NCBI RefSeq assembly: GCF_006861775.1
Contig: NZ_VDGG01000046.1
Location: 1-32,163, forward strand
Reading direction: 5' to 3'
DNA length: 32,163 nt
From: Psychrobacillus soli
Lineage (GTDB): Bacteria; Bacillota; Bacilli; Bacillales_A; Planococcaceae
Positions 24,923 to 32,163 of this stretch are shown here, piece by piece (positions within the stretch are counted from its first letter, which is position 1; every line of letters begins with the position of its first letter). Below the pieces are notes generated by a model. That model was given only the letters and a program-made list of their open reading frames with translations. It had not been told where the DNA came from and searched no databases. A program made the position numbers and the translations under genes.

Positions 24923-25333
24923 ACTTATTCATATAATTTCAAAAAAAAAATTCGTTTTTGTCCCACGTCTCTTGATTAACCAATTTCCACCATTAAAATT
25001 TCACGAGAATTGAGCAAGGATCCCATTTTCCACTTGTACGTTTTCAGTTCGCTTTGGACGAAATGATCACAACATCATTACCGGAAAAATACGAAAGGGA
25101 TGCGACAAAGTCGCATCCCTTTCGTATCAAGAATTCTCGGTAATGGTGTAGAACTTGTTTTCGTTCAAAGCACTCCAAAAGGACCTAGATATAAAGTACC
25201 AGCTTGTTATCAAAATATTAATAAGTAATTTACTGGGTACTTTTGGATAATCAACAATTGTGTTTTTGTCCTGTTCCCTTTTTATCACCAAGCATACACT
25301 AGCTATGGACGAAAAGGAAAAGGGGAGACATAG
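24923..25333. other. Gene-free stretch with palindromes
   Basis: No convincing coding sequence was found between the pot regulator's promoter and ykuV. The region holds a 121-bp palindromic element (25051-25171) and a second inverted repeat (AAAGTACC..AG at 25193-25202 with CTGGGTACTTT at 25233-25243). The last 80 bp should contain the ykuV promoter, but I could not pick out clear boxes. Confidence 0.6.
25051..25171. repeat. 121-bp palindromic element with 18-bp perfect inner stem
   Basis: The inner arms ATACGAAAGGGATGCGAC (25089-25106) and their exact complement (25110-25127) enclose a 3-nt loop. Further out, CATTACCG pairs with CGGTAATG. The ends GCTTTGGACGAAA (25051-25063) and TTTCGTTCAAAGC (25159-25171) match at 12 of 13 positions. 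No T run follows either side, so it is not a typical terminator. No clear target-site duplication was seen. Confidence 0.7.
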
Positions 25334-25777
25334 TTGCGATTAAGAGAGGAGTTACCCGAATTTTCAAGTGACATGGAATGGTTGAACGGAAGTGTAACGA
25401 AAGAAAAATTAATTGGGGAAGTACCTTTATTAGTACACTTTTGGTCCATTAGTTGCCATTTATGTGAGAATACTTCTGGGATTATAAATAGATGGAAAAA
25501 GACATATGGAGATAAATTTCAATTAGTTGGAATTCATATGCCATTAACTAAAGAAGATGTGAACAATACGTTAATAAAGCAGAAAGCTGAACGAATGAGT
25601 ATGACAAATTCCATATACCTAGATCACGATTTAGTTGTATCCGAAAAATTCCAAAATCGAATTGTCCCATCTTTTTATCTGTTTGATAATCAAGGATTGC
25701 TTCGCCACATACAATCTGGCGAGAGTGGTTTTAGGATGTTAGAAAAAAGGTTAATACTTTTAATGAAAGATCAATAA
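25334..25777 (+). CDS. ykuV: Thiol-disulfide oxidoreductase YkuV (thioredoxin-like)
   Basis: This 147-residue thioredoxin-fold protein has a redox motif CHLC at 41-44 in HFWSISCHLCEN. The cis-proline region VPSFYLFDNQG lies near 115-125. Length and wording are close to B. subtilis YkuV, a cytosolic thiol-disulfide oxidoreductase with a thioredoxin-like reaction. There is no signal peptide or membrane anchor, unlike ResA or StoA of the same superfamily. The start is a TTG behind GGGGAG. It stands alone between a gene-free stretch and ktrC. Confidence 0.88.
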   Translation: MRLREELPEFSSDMEWLNGSVTKEKLIGEVPLLVHFWSISCHLCENTSGIINRWKKTYGDKFQLVGIHMPLTKEDVNNTLIKQKAERMSMTNSIYLDHDLVVSEKFQNRIVPSFYLFDNQGLLRHIQSGESGFRMLEKRLILLMKDQ

Positions 25778-25819
25778 TACTAAGGTTAGCTATTTGAGTA
25801 TCTCTTTTTAGAAACGGTA

Positions 25820-25828
25820 TGGTAAACT
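25820..25828 (+). promoter_or_regulatory. Possible extended -10 promoter of ktrC
   Basis: TGGTAAACT (extended -10) lies about 34 bp before the ATG. TTGAGT at 25794-25799 could serve as -35 only with the alternative box TATGGT (18-bp spacing). Confidence 0.35.
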
Positions 25829-25862
25829 AAGTGCATCCGATTAGTAAGCAGGAGGCACTATT

Positions 25863-26522
25863 ATGCAAAAAGAATTTGTAGTAATTGGTTTAGGACGATT
25901 TGGAGGAAGTATCGTTAGAGAGTTAATCGATCAAGGTGCAGATGTAATGGCCATTGATATAGCAGCAGAACGAGTAGACGAATTTGCTACAATTGCTACG
26001 CAGGCAGTAGTGGCGGATACGACTGATGAAGCAGTGTTAAAATCACTTGGTATTCGAAACTTTGAGCATGTAATTGTTGCAATTGGCGACAATATCCAAT
26101 CAAGTATATTAACGACGCTTATGTTAAAAGAAATTGGTGTGAAGAAAATTACTGTAAAAGCACAAAATGATTATCATGAAAAAGTGTTGCGCAAAATAGG
26201 CGCGGACCAGGTGGTGCATCCTGAACGTGATATGGGAATTCGTATCGCGAATAATATTTTATCGAATAATGTATTGGATTACTTAGAACTTTCTGATGAG
26301 CATTCTATTATGGAGATTAAAGTAAATGAAAAGATTGCTCAGAAAACATTAATAGATTTGGATATTCGTGCCAGATACGGTATTAATATTGTGGCAATAA
26401 AACGCGGAAATAGCATAAATGTTTCACCGCCAGCTGATGAGAACTTGCAATTAAATGATGTGCTCATAATTATTGGTGCAGACGTCGATATTAATCGATT
26501 TGAAAAGAAAGTTTTATCATAA
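25863..26522 (+). CDS. ktrC: Potassium uptake gating protein KtrC (TrkA/RCK family)
   Basis: This 219-residue RCK protein forms the cytosolic octameric ring that gates the Ktr potassium channel. The N-terminal Rossmann fold has GLGRFG (9-14) and the acidic residue D32 at the end of beta 2, which binds ATP/ADP or NAD. The C-terminal RCK_C domain (about 135-219, IMEIKVNEKIAQKTL, LNDVLIIIGAD) is the type known to bind c-di-AMP in this family. It lies beside rnjA and rpoY, as ktrC (ykqB) does in B. subtilis, which favours KtrC over KtrA. The membrane partner KtrD/KtrB is not in the window. The RBS is AGGAGG. Confidence 0.88.
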   Translation: MQKEFVVIGLGRFGGSIVRELIDQGADVMAIDIAAERVDEFATIATQAVVADTTDEAVLKSLGIRNFEHVIVAIGDNIQSSILTTLMLKEIGVKKITVKAQNDYHEKVLRKIGADQVVHPERDMGIRIANNILSNNVLDYLELSDEHSIMEIKVNEKIAQKTLIDLDIRARYGINIVAIKRGNSINVSPPADENLQLNDVLIIIGADVDINRFEKKVLS

Positions 26523-26560
26523 AGAAATGCCAGCGGGAGAATCTCCCGCTGGCATTTCTT
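26522..26560. terminator. Bidirectional terminator between ktrC and rnjA
   Basis: A perfect 17-bp stem (AAGAAATGCCAGCGGGA with its complement, 26522-26538 and 26544-26560) and a 5-nt loop lie between the converging genes; A and T ends flank both sides. Confidence 0.88.
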
Positions 26561-26577
26561 ATGCTTATTAAAATCGT

Positions 26578-28245
26578 TTACACTTCCATAATAATCGGTA
26601 AGATCATTGGACGACGTTTGGTTTTTTCATATAAATAAGGACTAAGAACATCTGTAATTTCATTTTTTAGTTCCGCCCATTCAGCTGGTTTATCTTGTAG
26701 GGTGAAACGTAAATGTTTGTTTAACATTTGTTGCGCTTCATTAATCATTGTGCCAGATTCGCGCATATACACAAATCCACGTGAAATAATATCAGGACCA
26801 GAAACAATTTTCTTTCTTTCCATATCGGCACTTACAACGACAATAACTAGTCCTTCTTCGGAAAGAATTCGACGATCACGAAGAACGATATTACCGATGT
26901 CTCCAATTCCACTACCATCAATGTACACATCTCCTGATGGAATTCGTCCGGCAACATGCGCTTCTTTCGCACTTAATGCAAGCACATCTCCATTTTCCAT
27001 AATGAATGTATTTTCAGGTAGTACATCACAATCTACTGCAAGTTCCGTATGAATTTTTAACATACGATACTCTCCGTGGATTGGCATAAAGAATTTTGGT
27101 TTCATTAGTCGCAACATCAGTTTTTGTTCTTCTTGAGAACCATGACCAGATGTATGGATATTATTAAGTGAACCGTGAATCACTTCTGCTCCAGCTCGGA
27201 ATAGAGAGTTAATCGTACGATTGACACTTGCTCTATTTCCTGGAATTGGTGAAGAAGATAAAACTACCGTATCACCAGGTTGAATTTGAATTTGACGATG
27301 TGTACCATTGGCAATTCGAGAAAGAGCGGCCATTGGCTCACCTTGACTGCCTGTACATAATATAAGTACTTCATTGGCAGGTAATCGATTCAACGCGCTT
27401 GCATCAACAAATGTTTCTTTAGGCGCTGTAATATATCCAAGTTCGCGACCAATTGTCATTGCGTTATCCATACTTCGACCAAATACAGCTATTTTGCGAC
27501 CATGTTGCACCGCAGCATCGGTTACTTGCTGAAGTCTATGAATATTAGATGCAAATGTAGCAAAAATAATACGACCATTCACTTTACGGAAAATGGAATC
27601 CATACTTTCGCCGACTTTGCGTTCTGACATCGTGAAATTCGGAATTTCTGCGTTTGTACTATCAGATAGTAAGCAAAGCACTCCGTCACGGCCAATCTCT
27701 GCCATTTTTGTTAAGTTTGCTGGTTCCCCAACTGGCGTGAAGTCAAATTTAAAATCACCTGTATGGACGATGTTTCCTGGTGGAGTTTTGACAACAATAC
27801 CAAATGCATCCGGAATACTATGCGTAGTTCTGAAAAAACTTACTGCCGTTTTTCTAAATTTCACGATGTCATCTTCTTCGATCACATTCATTTTAGTTTG
27901 ACGTAGTAAGCCATGTTCCTCTAATTTGTTTCGCAGTAAACCTAGTGCAAGTTTACCACCGTAAACTGGAACATTTAGTTGTTTCAATAAGTAAGGGATG
28001 CCACCAATATGATCTTCGTGACCATGGGTGATAAATAAACCTTTAATCTTATCTACATTTTTCACTAGATATGTGTAATCCGGAATAACATAGTCAATGC
28101 CTAATAGATCATCTTCCGGAAACTTAATCCCTGCGTCTATTAGAATAATCTCATCTTGAAATTGAACGCCATACGTATTTTTGCCGATTTCACCTAGTCC
28201 GCCGAGGGCGAAAACAGCCGTTTGATCATTTTTTACAAATTTCAT
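26578..28245 (-). CDS. rnjA: Ribonuclease J1
   Basis: This 555-residue metallo-beta-lactamase/beta-CASP nuclease matches RNase J1, which has 5'-3' exonuclease and endonuclease activity and is central to mRNA turnover and rRNA maturation in Bacillales. The metal-binding motif HGHEDHIGG places H74, H76, D78 and H79 at the positions known for B. subtilis RNase J1. The beta-CASP part contains [25 protein letters not shown] and [13 protein letters not shown], and the C-terminal domain follows from about 450. The start has AAAAGAG. It lies 3 bp after rpoY, and the pair is surely one transcript. Confidence 0.95.
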   Translation of the reverse strand: MKFVKNDQTAVFALGGLGEIGKNTYGVQFQDEIILIDAGIKFPEDDLLGIDYVIPDYTYLVKNVDKIKGLFITHGHEDHIGGIPYLLKQLNVPVYGGKLALGLLRNKLEEHGLLRQTKMNVIEEDDIVKFRKTAVSFFRTTHSIPDAFGIVVKTPPGNIVHTGDFKFDFTPVGEPANLTKMAEIGRDGVLCLLSDSTNAEIPNFTMSERKVGESMDSIFRKVNGRIIFATFASNIHRLQQVTDAAVQHGRKIAVFGRSMDNAMTIGRELGYITAPKETFVDASALNRLPANEVLILCTGSQGEPMAALSRIANGTHRQIQIQPGDTVVLSSSPIPGNRASVNRTINSLFRAGAEVIHGSLNNIHTSGHGSQEEQKLMLRLMKPKFFMPIHGEYRMLKIHTELAVDCDVLPENTFIMENGDVLALSAKEAHVAGRIPSGDVYIDGSGIGDIGNIVLRDRRILSEEGLVIVVVSADMERKKIVSGPDIISRGFVYMRESGTMINEAQQMLNKHLRFTLQDKPAEWAELKNEITDVLSPYLYEKTKRRPMILPIIMEV

Positions 28246-28248
28246 ATG

Positions 28249-28458
28249 TTATCTCTTTTCTACTTTATAATTCGGGCTAGCTTGTTCGTATTCTAAATGA
28301 TTACCCTCAAGCAACTGAATTAATTCGATATTGTATTGGCGATCTTTTAAAATAGAACGAACTTCACGTTCTGATTCGGCCTCTACATATAAACTTTGTG
28401 TGTTTTCGCGAACTGGTACCTCTACTGCATTTTGTTGATAATAAACTTTATAAATCAT
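28249..28458 (-). CDS. rpoY: RNA polymerase epsilon subunit (RpoY/YkzG)
   Basis: This 69-residue protein matches the small epsilon subunit of RNA polymerase found in Firmicutes (DUF1447, YkzG). Typical wording is MIYKVYYQ at the start and [29 protein letters not shown]. The start is taken at the ATG at 28458 behind GGAGAG; the frame continues 12 codons upstream without a ribosome site. Coupling with rnjA is the usual Bacillales order. In the family it binds core polymerase near the beta' jaw; the role is not fully settled. Confidence 0.92.
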   Translation of the reverse strand: MIYKVYYQQNAVEVPVRENTQSLYVEAESEREVRSILKDRQYNIELIQLLEGNHLEYEQASPNYKVEKR

Positions 28459-28502
28459 ATTATACTCTCCTTTTTCACGTTCAAAATAAATCAATTCTCT
28501 TT

Positions 28503-28531
28503 ATATTATCACGCTACTTCTTTAAAATAAA
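28503..28531 (-). promoter_or_regulatory. Possible promoter of rpoY-rnjA
   Basis: On the minus strand TTTATT (28526-28531), 17 bp, then TAATAT (28503-28508) preceded by TGA gives an extended -10. The -35 is weak and overlaps the T tract of the terminator at 28537-28558. The leader would be about 38 nt. Confidence 0.5.
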
Positions 28532-28536
28532 GAAAA

Positions 28537-28558
28537 GCCCTCCATTTTTGTGAAGGGC
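28537..28558 (-). terminator. Terminator after the 23-residue peptide gene
   Basis: On the minus strand GCCCTTC pairs with GGAGGGC (one G-T pair, 8-nt loop) and is followed by TTTTCTTTATTTT. It lies 7 bp after the small gene's stop codon and 79 bp before rpoY. Confidence 0.75.
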
Positions 28559-28565
28559 AAATAAT

Positions 28566-28637
28566 TTATGCGATCGTTTTATTTCTGAGCATTCCACCGA
28601 GTCGTCTTAACCATTTCCTTTTTAGACGTTTCAACAT
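28566..28637 (-). CDS. Small cationic peptide, 23 residues, unknown function
   Basis: This small gene is supported by its signals more than by homology. The peptide is MLKRLKRKWLRRLGGMLRNK followed by TIA. It has nine Lys/Arg, no acidic residue and a spacing that could form a basic amphipathic helix. AAGGAG lies 9 bp before the ATG. A promoter with perfect TATAAT lies directly upstream, and a terminator follows 7 bp after the TAA. I do not recognise the family. It could be a nucleic-acid- or membrane-binding peptide, or a leader peptide controlling rpoY-rnjA. The 5' leader would be only about 16 nt. Its status as a protein is uncertain without translation evidence. Confidence 0.6.
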   Translation of the reverse strand: MLKRLKRKWLRRLGGMLRNKTIA

Positions 28638-28659
28638 GGTATTTCACTCCTTACAGTAT

Positions 28660-28688
28660 ATTATATACAAAAAATAGAAATGTGTAAA
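28660..28688 (-). promoter_or_regulatory. SigA promoter of the 23-residue peptide gene
   Basis: On the minus strand TTTACA (28683-28688), a 17-bp spacer and a perfect TATAAT (28660-28665) are seen. Transcription would begin near 28653, just before the AAGGAG. Confidence 0.78.
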
Positions 28689-28741
28689 GGACTCTAACAG
28701 AAAAGTCAAATAATTAACGCGTAGGATAGGAGAATTTTTAT

Positions 28742-29515
28742 ATGGTAAACAAAGTTTTGTTTTTTGATATTGATGGGACTATTTTAGATGAGGATAAAAA
28801 TATTCCAATTGGGGTAATAAATTCGATACAACAAGCAAGAGAGAACGGACATGAAATTGTTATTTCGACGGGAAGAGCTCCATTTACAGCGAAATCTATT
28901 TTAGACCAACTTTCGGTAGATTCGTTTATTTGTTATAATGGCCAAATTGTACAGTTTCAAGGGGAGATTATACATAAAGGGGTTATTGATACGCAGGAAC
29001 TCCAATCTTTAACTGATTTTGCGTTGCAGCGAGATCGACCACTAGTTTATATGGACGACGTAGAATTTGTTTCGAATGTCCCAGGTCACCAAGATGTATA
29101 CGAAAGCATATCTTCCTTGAAGCTTGCCTTACCTAGAACGGAAGAAAATTTCTTTTTAACAAATGATATTCATCAAGCACTAATTTTTTGCGATATGGAA
29201 GTTCAAAAAGAATATGAGGAAGCTTTTCCTAACTTAAAGTTCGTTCGTTGGCACCGCGTATCTTGTGACGTGCTACCACAAGGCGTTTCTAAAGCGAAGG
29301 GGATTCAGTTATTCCTCCAACATTTGAATAAAACAGTAGATGACGCAATTGCTTTTGGCGATGGCTTTAATGATATAGAGATGCTTCAATATGTAGGTAC
29401 TGGTGTGGCAATGGGCAACGCAGTAGAAGAGTTAAAAAAACACGCAACTTTTGTGACAGATCATGTTTCCGAAAATGGTTTAGTGAACGCCATGAAAAAA
29501 TTAAAATTAATCTAG
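28742..29515 (+). CDS. ykrA: Cof-type HAD-superfamily phosphatase (YkrA-like)
   Basis: This 257-residue HAD hydrolase of the Cof/YkrA group probably dephosphorylates sugar phosphates or cofactors in the cytosol. Motif I is DIDGT (nucleophile D9, acid D11), motif II is ISTGR near 40, and motif III-IV is the lysine and GDGFNDIEML near 208-217. The C2-type cap fills the middle. Position between rpoY and defB matches B. subtilis ykrA. The start follows AGGATAGGAG. A PfkB kinase gene follows 10 bp later, so the two probably form an operon and may share a sugar-phosphate substrate; that is inference. Confidence 0.87.
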   Translation: MVNKVLFFDIDGTILDEDKNIPIGVINSIQQARENGHEIVISTGRAPFTAKSILDQLSVDSFICYNGQIVQFQGEIIHKGVIDTQELQSLTDFALQRDRPLVYMDDVEFVSNVPGHQDVYESISSLKLALPRTEENFFLTNDIHQALIFCDMEVQKEYEEAFPNLKFVRWHRVSCDVLPQGVSKAKGIQLFLQHLNKTVDDAIAFGDGFNDIEMLQYVGTGVAMGNAVEELKKHATFVTDHVSENGLVNAMKKLKLI

Positions 29516-29525
29516 AGGAGTTATT

Positions 29526-30458
29526 ATGAAAGATTTAACGAATAAGTTTGTACTGATTTATGGGGATGTATTTGTGGACTATATTGCAGACGATCAAACA
29601 AATAAACAATTTACAAAGTATTTAGGCGGAGCAACGGTAAACGTAGCAGCAGGAATTGCTAGACTTGGAGCAGCTTCCTCTTTTATCACGATTTCAGGGG
29701 AGGATGAAACTTCTGAATTTGTAAGAAGTGAGCTAACTTCTGAAGGGGTAGATTTGACTTTTGCTCAAATAGTGCCAGAAAAACGGGTAAGTGGCGTGTA
29801 TGTGCATTTAACGGAAAATAATGATCGACACTTCCATACGTATGTAGATGAAACCCCTGATTTACAAGTGAATTTTTCTACATTGAAAAAGGAAGTATTT
29901 CAACAGGCTTCCATTTTTCATTTTTGTTCAGGTACATTATTTCATCCAACGGCACGTAAGACTACTCGCGATATAGTAGATCAAATGGAAAAATCCCACG
30001 TACTATTATCTTTTGATGCAAATATTCGACCACTCAGATGGGATAGTGAGGAACTTTGTAGAGAAACTATTTGTTCCTTTTTTAAACAGGTGGATATTTT
30101 AAAGCTAACAGAAGAAGAACTATTCTTTTTAACCGAAACTAAAACGAAAGAAGAAGGCATTAGCAAACTTCAAGACTACCAAATTCCAATCATCCTTATT
30201 ACTGTTGGAGCAGATGGTACTTATGTTGTGATAGATGAAGAAACAATTCATGTAGAAGTCGAAAAGGTAGTTCCAGTCGATACAACTGGAGCTGGAGACG
30301 CCTTTATGGCAGGAATTCTTTCTAAAATTAATTTGAATGGAAAGCCAAAGTCAAAAGAAGAGTGGATTGACTATGTCTCATTTGGCAATAGACTAGGAGC
30401 AATTTGTGCAACAAAACCAGGAGCTCTTTCGGCAATGCCGACATTAGCAGAGTTATAA
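29526..30458 (+). CDS. PfkB family carbohydrate kinase
   Basis: This 310-residue ribokinase/fructokinase-like enzyme has the first PfkB signature near 34-60 (GGATVNVAAGIARLGA). The second signature, DTTGAGDAFMAGIL (252-265), includes the catalytic base D258. It would phosphorylate a sugar or sugar-like alcohol with ATP; fructose is plausible but the substrate cannot be fixed. The start follows GAGGAG, 10 bp after ykrA. In B. subtilis no kinase sits between ykrA and defB as I remember it, so this gene looks like an insertion into an otherwise conserved order. Confidence 0.87.
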   Translation: MKDLTNKFVLIYGDVFVDYIADDQTNKQFTKYLGGATVNVAAGIARLGAASSFITISGEDETSEFVRSELTSEGVDLTFAQIVPEKRVSGVYVHLTENNDRHFHTYVDETPDLQVNFSTLKKEVFQQASIFHFCSGTLFHPTARKTTRDIVDQMEKSHVLLSFDANIRPLRWDSEELCRETICSFFKQVDILKLTEEELFFLTETKTKEEGISKLQDYQIPIILITVGADGTYVVIDEETIHVEVEKVVPVDTTGAGDAFMAGILSKINLNGKPKSKEEWIDYVSFGNRLGAICATKPGALSAMPTLAEL

Positions 30459-30463
30459 ATAAC

Positions 30464-30498
30464 AAGCCCGTCTTACTTTTTAAGAGTAAAACGGGCTT
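30464..30498. terminator. Bidirectional terminator between pfkB and defB
   Basis: AAGCCCGT (30464-30471) and ACGGGCTT (30491-30498) enclose a TTACT/AGTAA inner stem. TTTTT follows on the plus strand, and the two flanking genes converge. Confidence 0.85.
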
Positions 30499-30503
30499 TT
30501 TCC

Positions 30504-31061
30504 TTATGCACGGTCATACGGAACGGAATTTGGTACTTCTGCATATGGATTTACTTTATCAATATGGTCGTAAAACATAATGCCATTTAAATGATCTAGT
30601 TCATGTTGAAAAGCAATGGCTGCTAATCCTTTTAATCGTTTTTTGAATGGTGTGCCATCTGGATAGAAGCCAGTTGCGGTAATTCGTGCATGTCTCGGTA
30701 CATATCCCTCAATAACTTCGTCCACAGAAAGACAACCTTCACCAGCTGTAATATATGTATTTTCTACGGAATGGCTAATTATTTTCGGGTTTACGGCAAC
30801 AAAGCTTACGTTCCCATTTTCTACATCGGGTAAATGTAAGGCGAACATTCTTTTTTCAGCGTTTACTTGAGGCGCTGCAATTCCTATTCCGGGGCGTAAT
30901 TTATATTTTTCCACCATTTTATCATCTTGACTATTGATCACATATTCCAATAAATCATTTGCAAGCTGTATATCATCTTCTGATAAAGGAAAAGTCATTT
31001 CTTGCGTTTTTTTACGTAGTGCCGGGTGACCATCTCTCACAATATCTTTCATTAAAATCAT
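30504..31061 (-). CDS. defB: Peptide deformylase
   Basis: This peptide deformylase removes the formyl group from new proteins. The start is placed at the ATG at 31061, giving 185 residues and MILMKDIVRDGHPALR, which lines up with the N-terminus of B. subtilis DefB (YkrB); AAAGGAC lies upstream. The longer frame would cover its promoter. All three motifs are present: GIGIAAPQ (58-65), EGCLS (108-112, metal ligand C110) and QHELDH (152-157, with H153, E154, H157). The insertion between the N-terminal helix and motif 1 is typical of Gram-positive type 2 enzymes. It is divergent from ykyA, as in Bacillus neighbourhoods. Confidence 0.93.
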   Translation of the reverse strand: MILMKDIVRDGHPALRKKTQEMTFPLSEDDIQLANDLLEYVINSQDDKMVEKYKLRPGIGIAAPQVNAEKRMFALHLPDVENGNVSFVAVNPKIISHSVENTYITAGEGCLSVDEVIEGYVPRHARITATGFYPDGTPFKKRLKGLAAIAFQHELDHLNGIMFYDHIDKVNPYAEVPNSVPYDRA

Positions 31062-31091
31062 CATAATCGTCCTTTCCATGTTCATAGTCCT

Positions 31092-31120
31092 ATTATACCG
31101 AAAAATCATCATTAGCTAAA
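31092..31120 (-). promoter_or_regulatory. SigA-type promoter of defB
   Basis: On the minus strand a perfect TATAAT (31092-31097) follows TTTAGC (31115-31120) after 17 bp. The -10 is strong, the -35 weak. Confidence 0.6.
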
Positions 31121-31141
31121 CAAAAAAAGCCTATTGTACGG

Positions 31142-31170
31142 TTGAATTTAGTAGCTAGAACAATTATAGT
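31142..31170 (+). promoter_or_regulatory. SigA-type promoter of ykyA
   Basis: TTGAAT (31142-31147), a 17-bp spacer and TATAGT (31165-31170) lie just upstream of the GAGGAGG of ykyA. Confidence 0.7.
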
Positions 31171-31194
31171 GAAATGATTAGAGGAGGTTACGTG

Positions 31195-31839
31195 ATGAAA
31201 AAATGGAAGTACGTAGTTCCTTTATGCTTTGTATTACTTCTATCTGCATGTTCTTTTGGTGAAACAACAGAAGAAAAATTATCTAACTTCTTAACAGAAA
31301 TACATAATTTAGAAGCGGATTATAGGGATGTACAAATGCAGATAGCCGAAACGGAACAAAAAGAGCAAGCTAATTTTCAAAGCATGATGGAGTTAACGAA
31401 AGATCAAAAAGAAGAGCTTAAGACACAAGTGGAAGAAACAGCTCGACTTTTGGAGGAAAGACTCGTGTTAGTGGAAAAAGAAGCAATTTCTATTAATAGT
31501 GCATCTGATAAATTAACGGATATTGAAATACTTCTTTCTGAAACAGACAGCGAATCGGAAAAAGTAAGCATTCAACAAATCGAAGAAGCATTAAAAAATC
31601 GCTACACTGCATACAGCGACTTAACAGAACAATATCATGCTCTTGCTAGTTTACAAGAGAAGTTATATAACATGTTAATCGAAGAAACAGCAGAAGTGAC
31701 GACAATTCAAGAACAAGTAGAAGAAGTAAATAAACAAAATGATGTTGTCCAACAATCGGTTGAAAATTTTAATGAACTTACAGTTGAGCTAAATAAAGTA
31801 AAAGAAGAAGTCTTCACTTCATTACAAAAGGAAGATTAA
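31195..31839 (+). CDS. ykyA: YkyA-type cell-wall-binding lipoprotein
   Basis: This is a 214-residue predicted lipoprotein. The start is the ATG at 31195, after GAGGAGG; it opens a lipoprotein signal with lipobox LSAC and cysteine 19 as the lipidated residue. The mature part is almost entirely alpha-helical and Glu/Lys/Gln-rich, with heptad-like coiled-coil character (EEKLSNFLTEIHNLEADYRDV to the C-terminus). This fits YkyA of B. subtilis, annotated as a putative cell-wall-binding lipoprotein and encoded between defB and the pdh operon. Its function is not known to me. The pdh genes, if present, would lie beyond the window or elsewhere. Confidence 0.85.
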   Translation: MKKWKYVVPLCFVLLLSACSFGETTEEKLSNFLTEIHNLEADYRDVQMQIAETEQKEQANFQSMMELTKDQKEELKTQVEETARLLEERLVLVEKEAISINSASDKLTDIEILLSETDSESEKVSIQQIEEALKNRYTAYSDLTEQYHALASLQEKLYNMLIEETAEVTTIQEQVEEVNKQNDVVQQSVENFNELTVELNKVKEEVFTSLQKED

Positions 31840-31866
31840 TAAAAAGAATAGTAGACTTGCAACGTG

Positions 31867-31918
31867 AAAAGTAGAGTATGGGAAACTTCCAAGATTCCTA
31901 TACTCTACTTTTTTTATG
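31867..31918 (+). terminator. Terminator of ykyA
   Basis: AAAAGTAGAGTATGGGAA (31867-31884) pairs with the segment 31895-31912 over 18 bp with one G-T pair, a 10-nt loop and a following T run. Confidence 0.88.
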
Positions 31919-31979
31919 CTTTAGGAAATGTGGTCCGTGGATAATTTTCTCGCTATACCAATAAAGTATGTCACTAATT

Positions 31980-32146
31980 AGGGATAATGCGTGGTAGTGA
32001 GTTGAAATAAAGTGTCCGCTGGGATTTTCGCTGCAGTCGAACGCTTTCCACCGGGTGAGCGATGAGCCATCCCCGCCGCTTAGGCGTCGTAGGGATGTCT
32101 CATTTGCTCACTCATCCGGCAGGAGTCGTCGCCTACAGCGAAAATC
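31980..32146 (+). repeat. MITE-like dispersed repeat, copy C
   Basis: This is the third copy of the element, starting AGGGATAATGCGTGGTAG. Its core of 124 bp is bounded by GATTTTCGCTGCAG (32023-32036) and CTACAGCGAAAATC (32133-32146), a near-perfect inverted pair. It lacks the hairpin insert of copy A and is closest to copy B. The rest of 31840-32163 holds only the ykyA terminator. Confidence 0.85.
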
Positions 32147-32163
32147 TACATAAATGGCTTACT

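Noticed and set aside
25778-25862. c-di-AMP (ydaO-type) riboswitch before ktrC
   Set aside because: Only 85 bp are available and none of the conserved riboswitch pairing was seen; control by c-di-AMP would be at the protein.

Overview
The window is low-GC Firmicutes DNA, most likely from a Bacillales member of the Planococcaceae/Caryophanaceae type (Psychrobacillus- or Lysinibacillus-like). This is an inference from AT-rich codon use, strong GGAGG-type ribosome binding sites, TTG/GTG starts, and short blocks of Bacillus subtilis gene order. Those blocks are ysdC/ysdB, ykuL(darB)-ykuM(ccpC), ykuV, and ktrC-rnjA-rpoY-ykrA-defB-ykyA. No rRNA, tRNA, CRISPR array or prophage was seen.

Layout. 1-432: 3' end of a group II intron with the C-terminus of its maturase. 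453-4580: M42 aminopeptidase (YsdC), a DUF2207 membrane protein and an all-alpha dUTPase on the minus strand, divergent from ysdB. 4581-5571: a gene-free kilobase with two inverted copies of a MITE-like repeat flanking a 21-bp tandem array. 5572-6994: the c-di-AMP receptor DarB and the LysR regulator CcpC. 7051-18897: an eight-gene, tightly packed operon. It encodes a large exported membrane protein, an ABC-2 ATPase and permease, a coiled-coil membrane protein with a long Gly-Gln repeat, a MoxR AAA+ ATPase, a DUF58 protein, a BatA-like VWA protein and a large protein with two VWA domains. 18898-19181: a second 21-bp tandem array and two terminators. 19182-20369: an MFS exporter. 20522-24857: potR-potA-B-C-D polyamine uptake with its own regulator. 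24858-25333: a gene-free stretch with a 121-bp palindrome. 25334-31839: YkuV thioredoxin-like protein, KtrC potassium channel gating protein, RNase J1 and RNA polymerase epsilon, a 23-residue cationic peptide gene, a HAD phosphatase and PfkB kinase pair, peptide deformylase and lipoprotein YkyA. 31840-32163: a terminator and a third MITE-like copy.

How the genes fit together. Three sites resembling ECF-sigma (SigW-type) promoters lie in front of ysdB, the DUF2207 gene and the eight-gene operon. This suggests, without proving it, that these membrane and envelope genes share a cell-envelope stress control. In the operon, MoxR, DUF58 and VWA proteins form a known type of partnership in which an AAA+ ATPase acts with VWA proteins. 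Here they are joined to an ABC-2 exporter and extracytoplasmic proteins; the substrate is unknown, and this is the strongest candidate for an undescribed system in the window. The best small-scale candidate is the 23-residue, strongly basic peptide at 28566-28637, which has a near-consensus promoter, a good ribosome binding site and a terminator.
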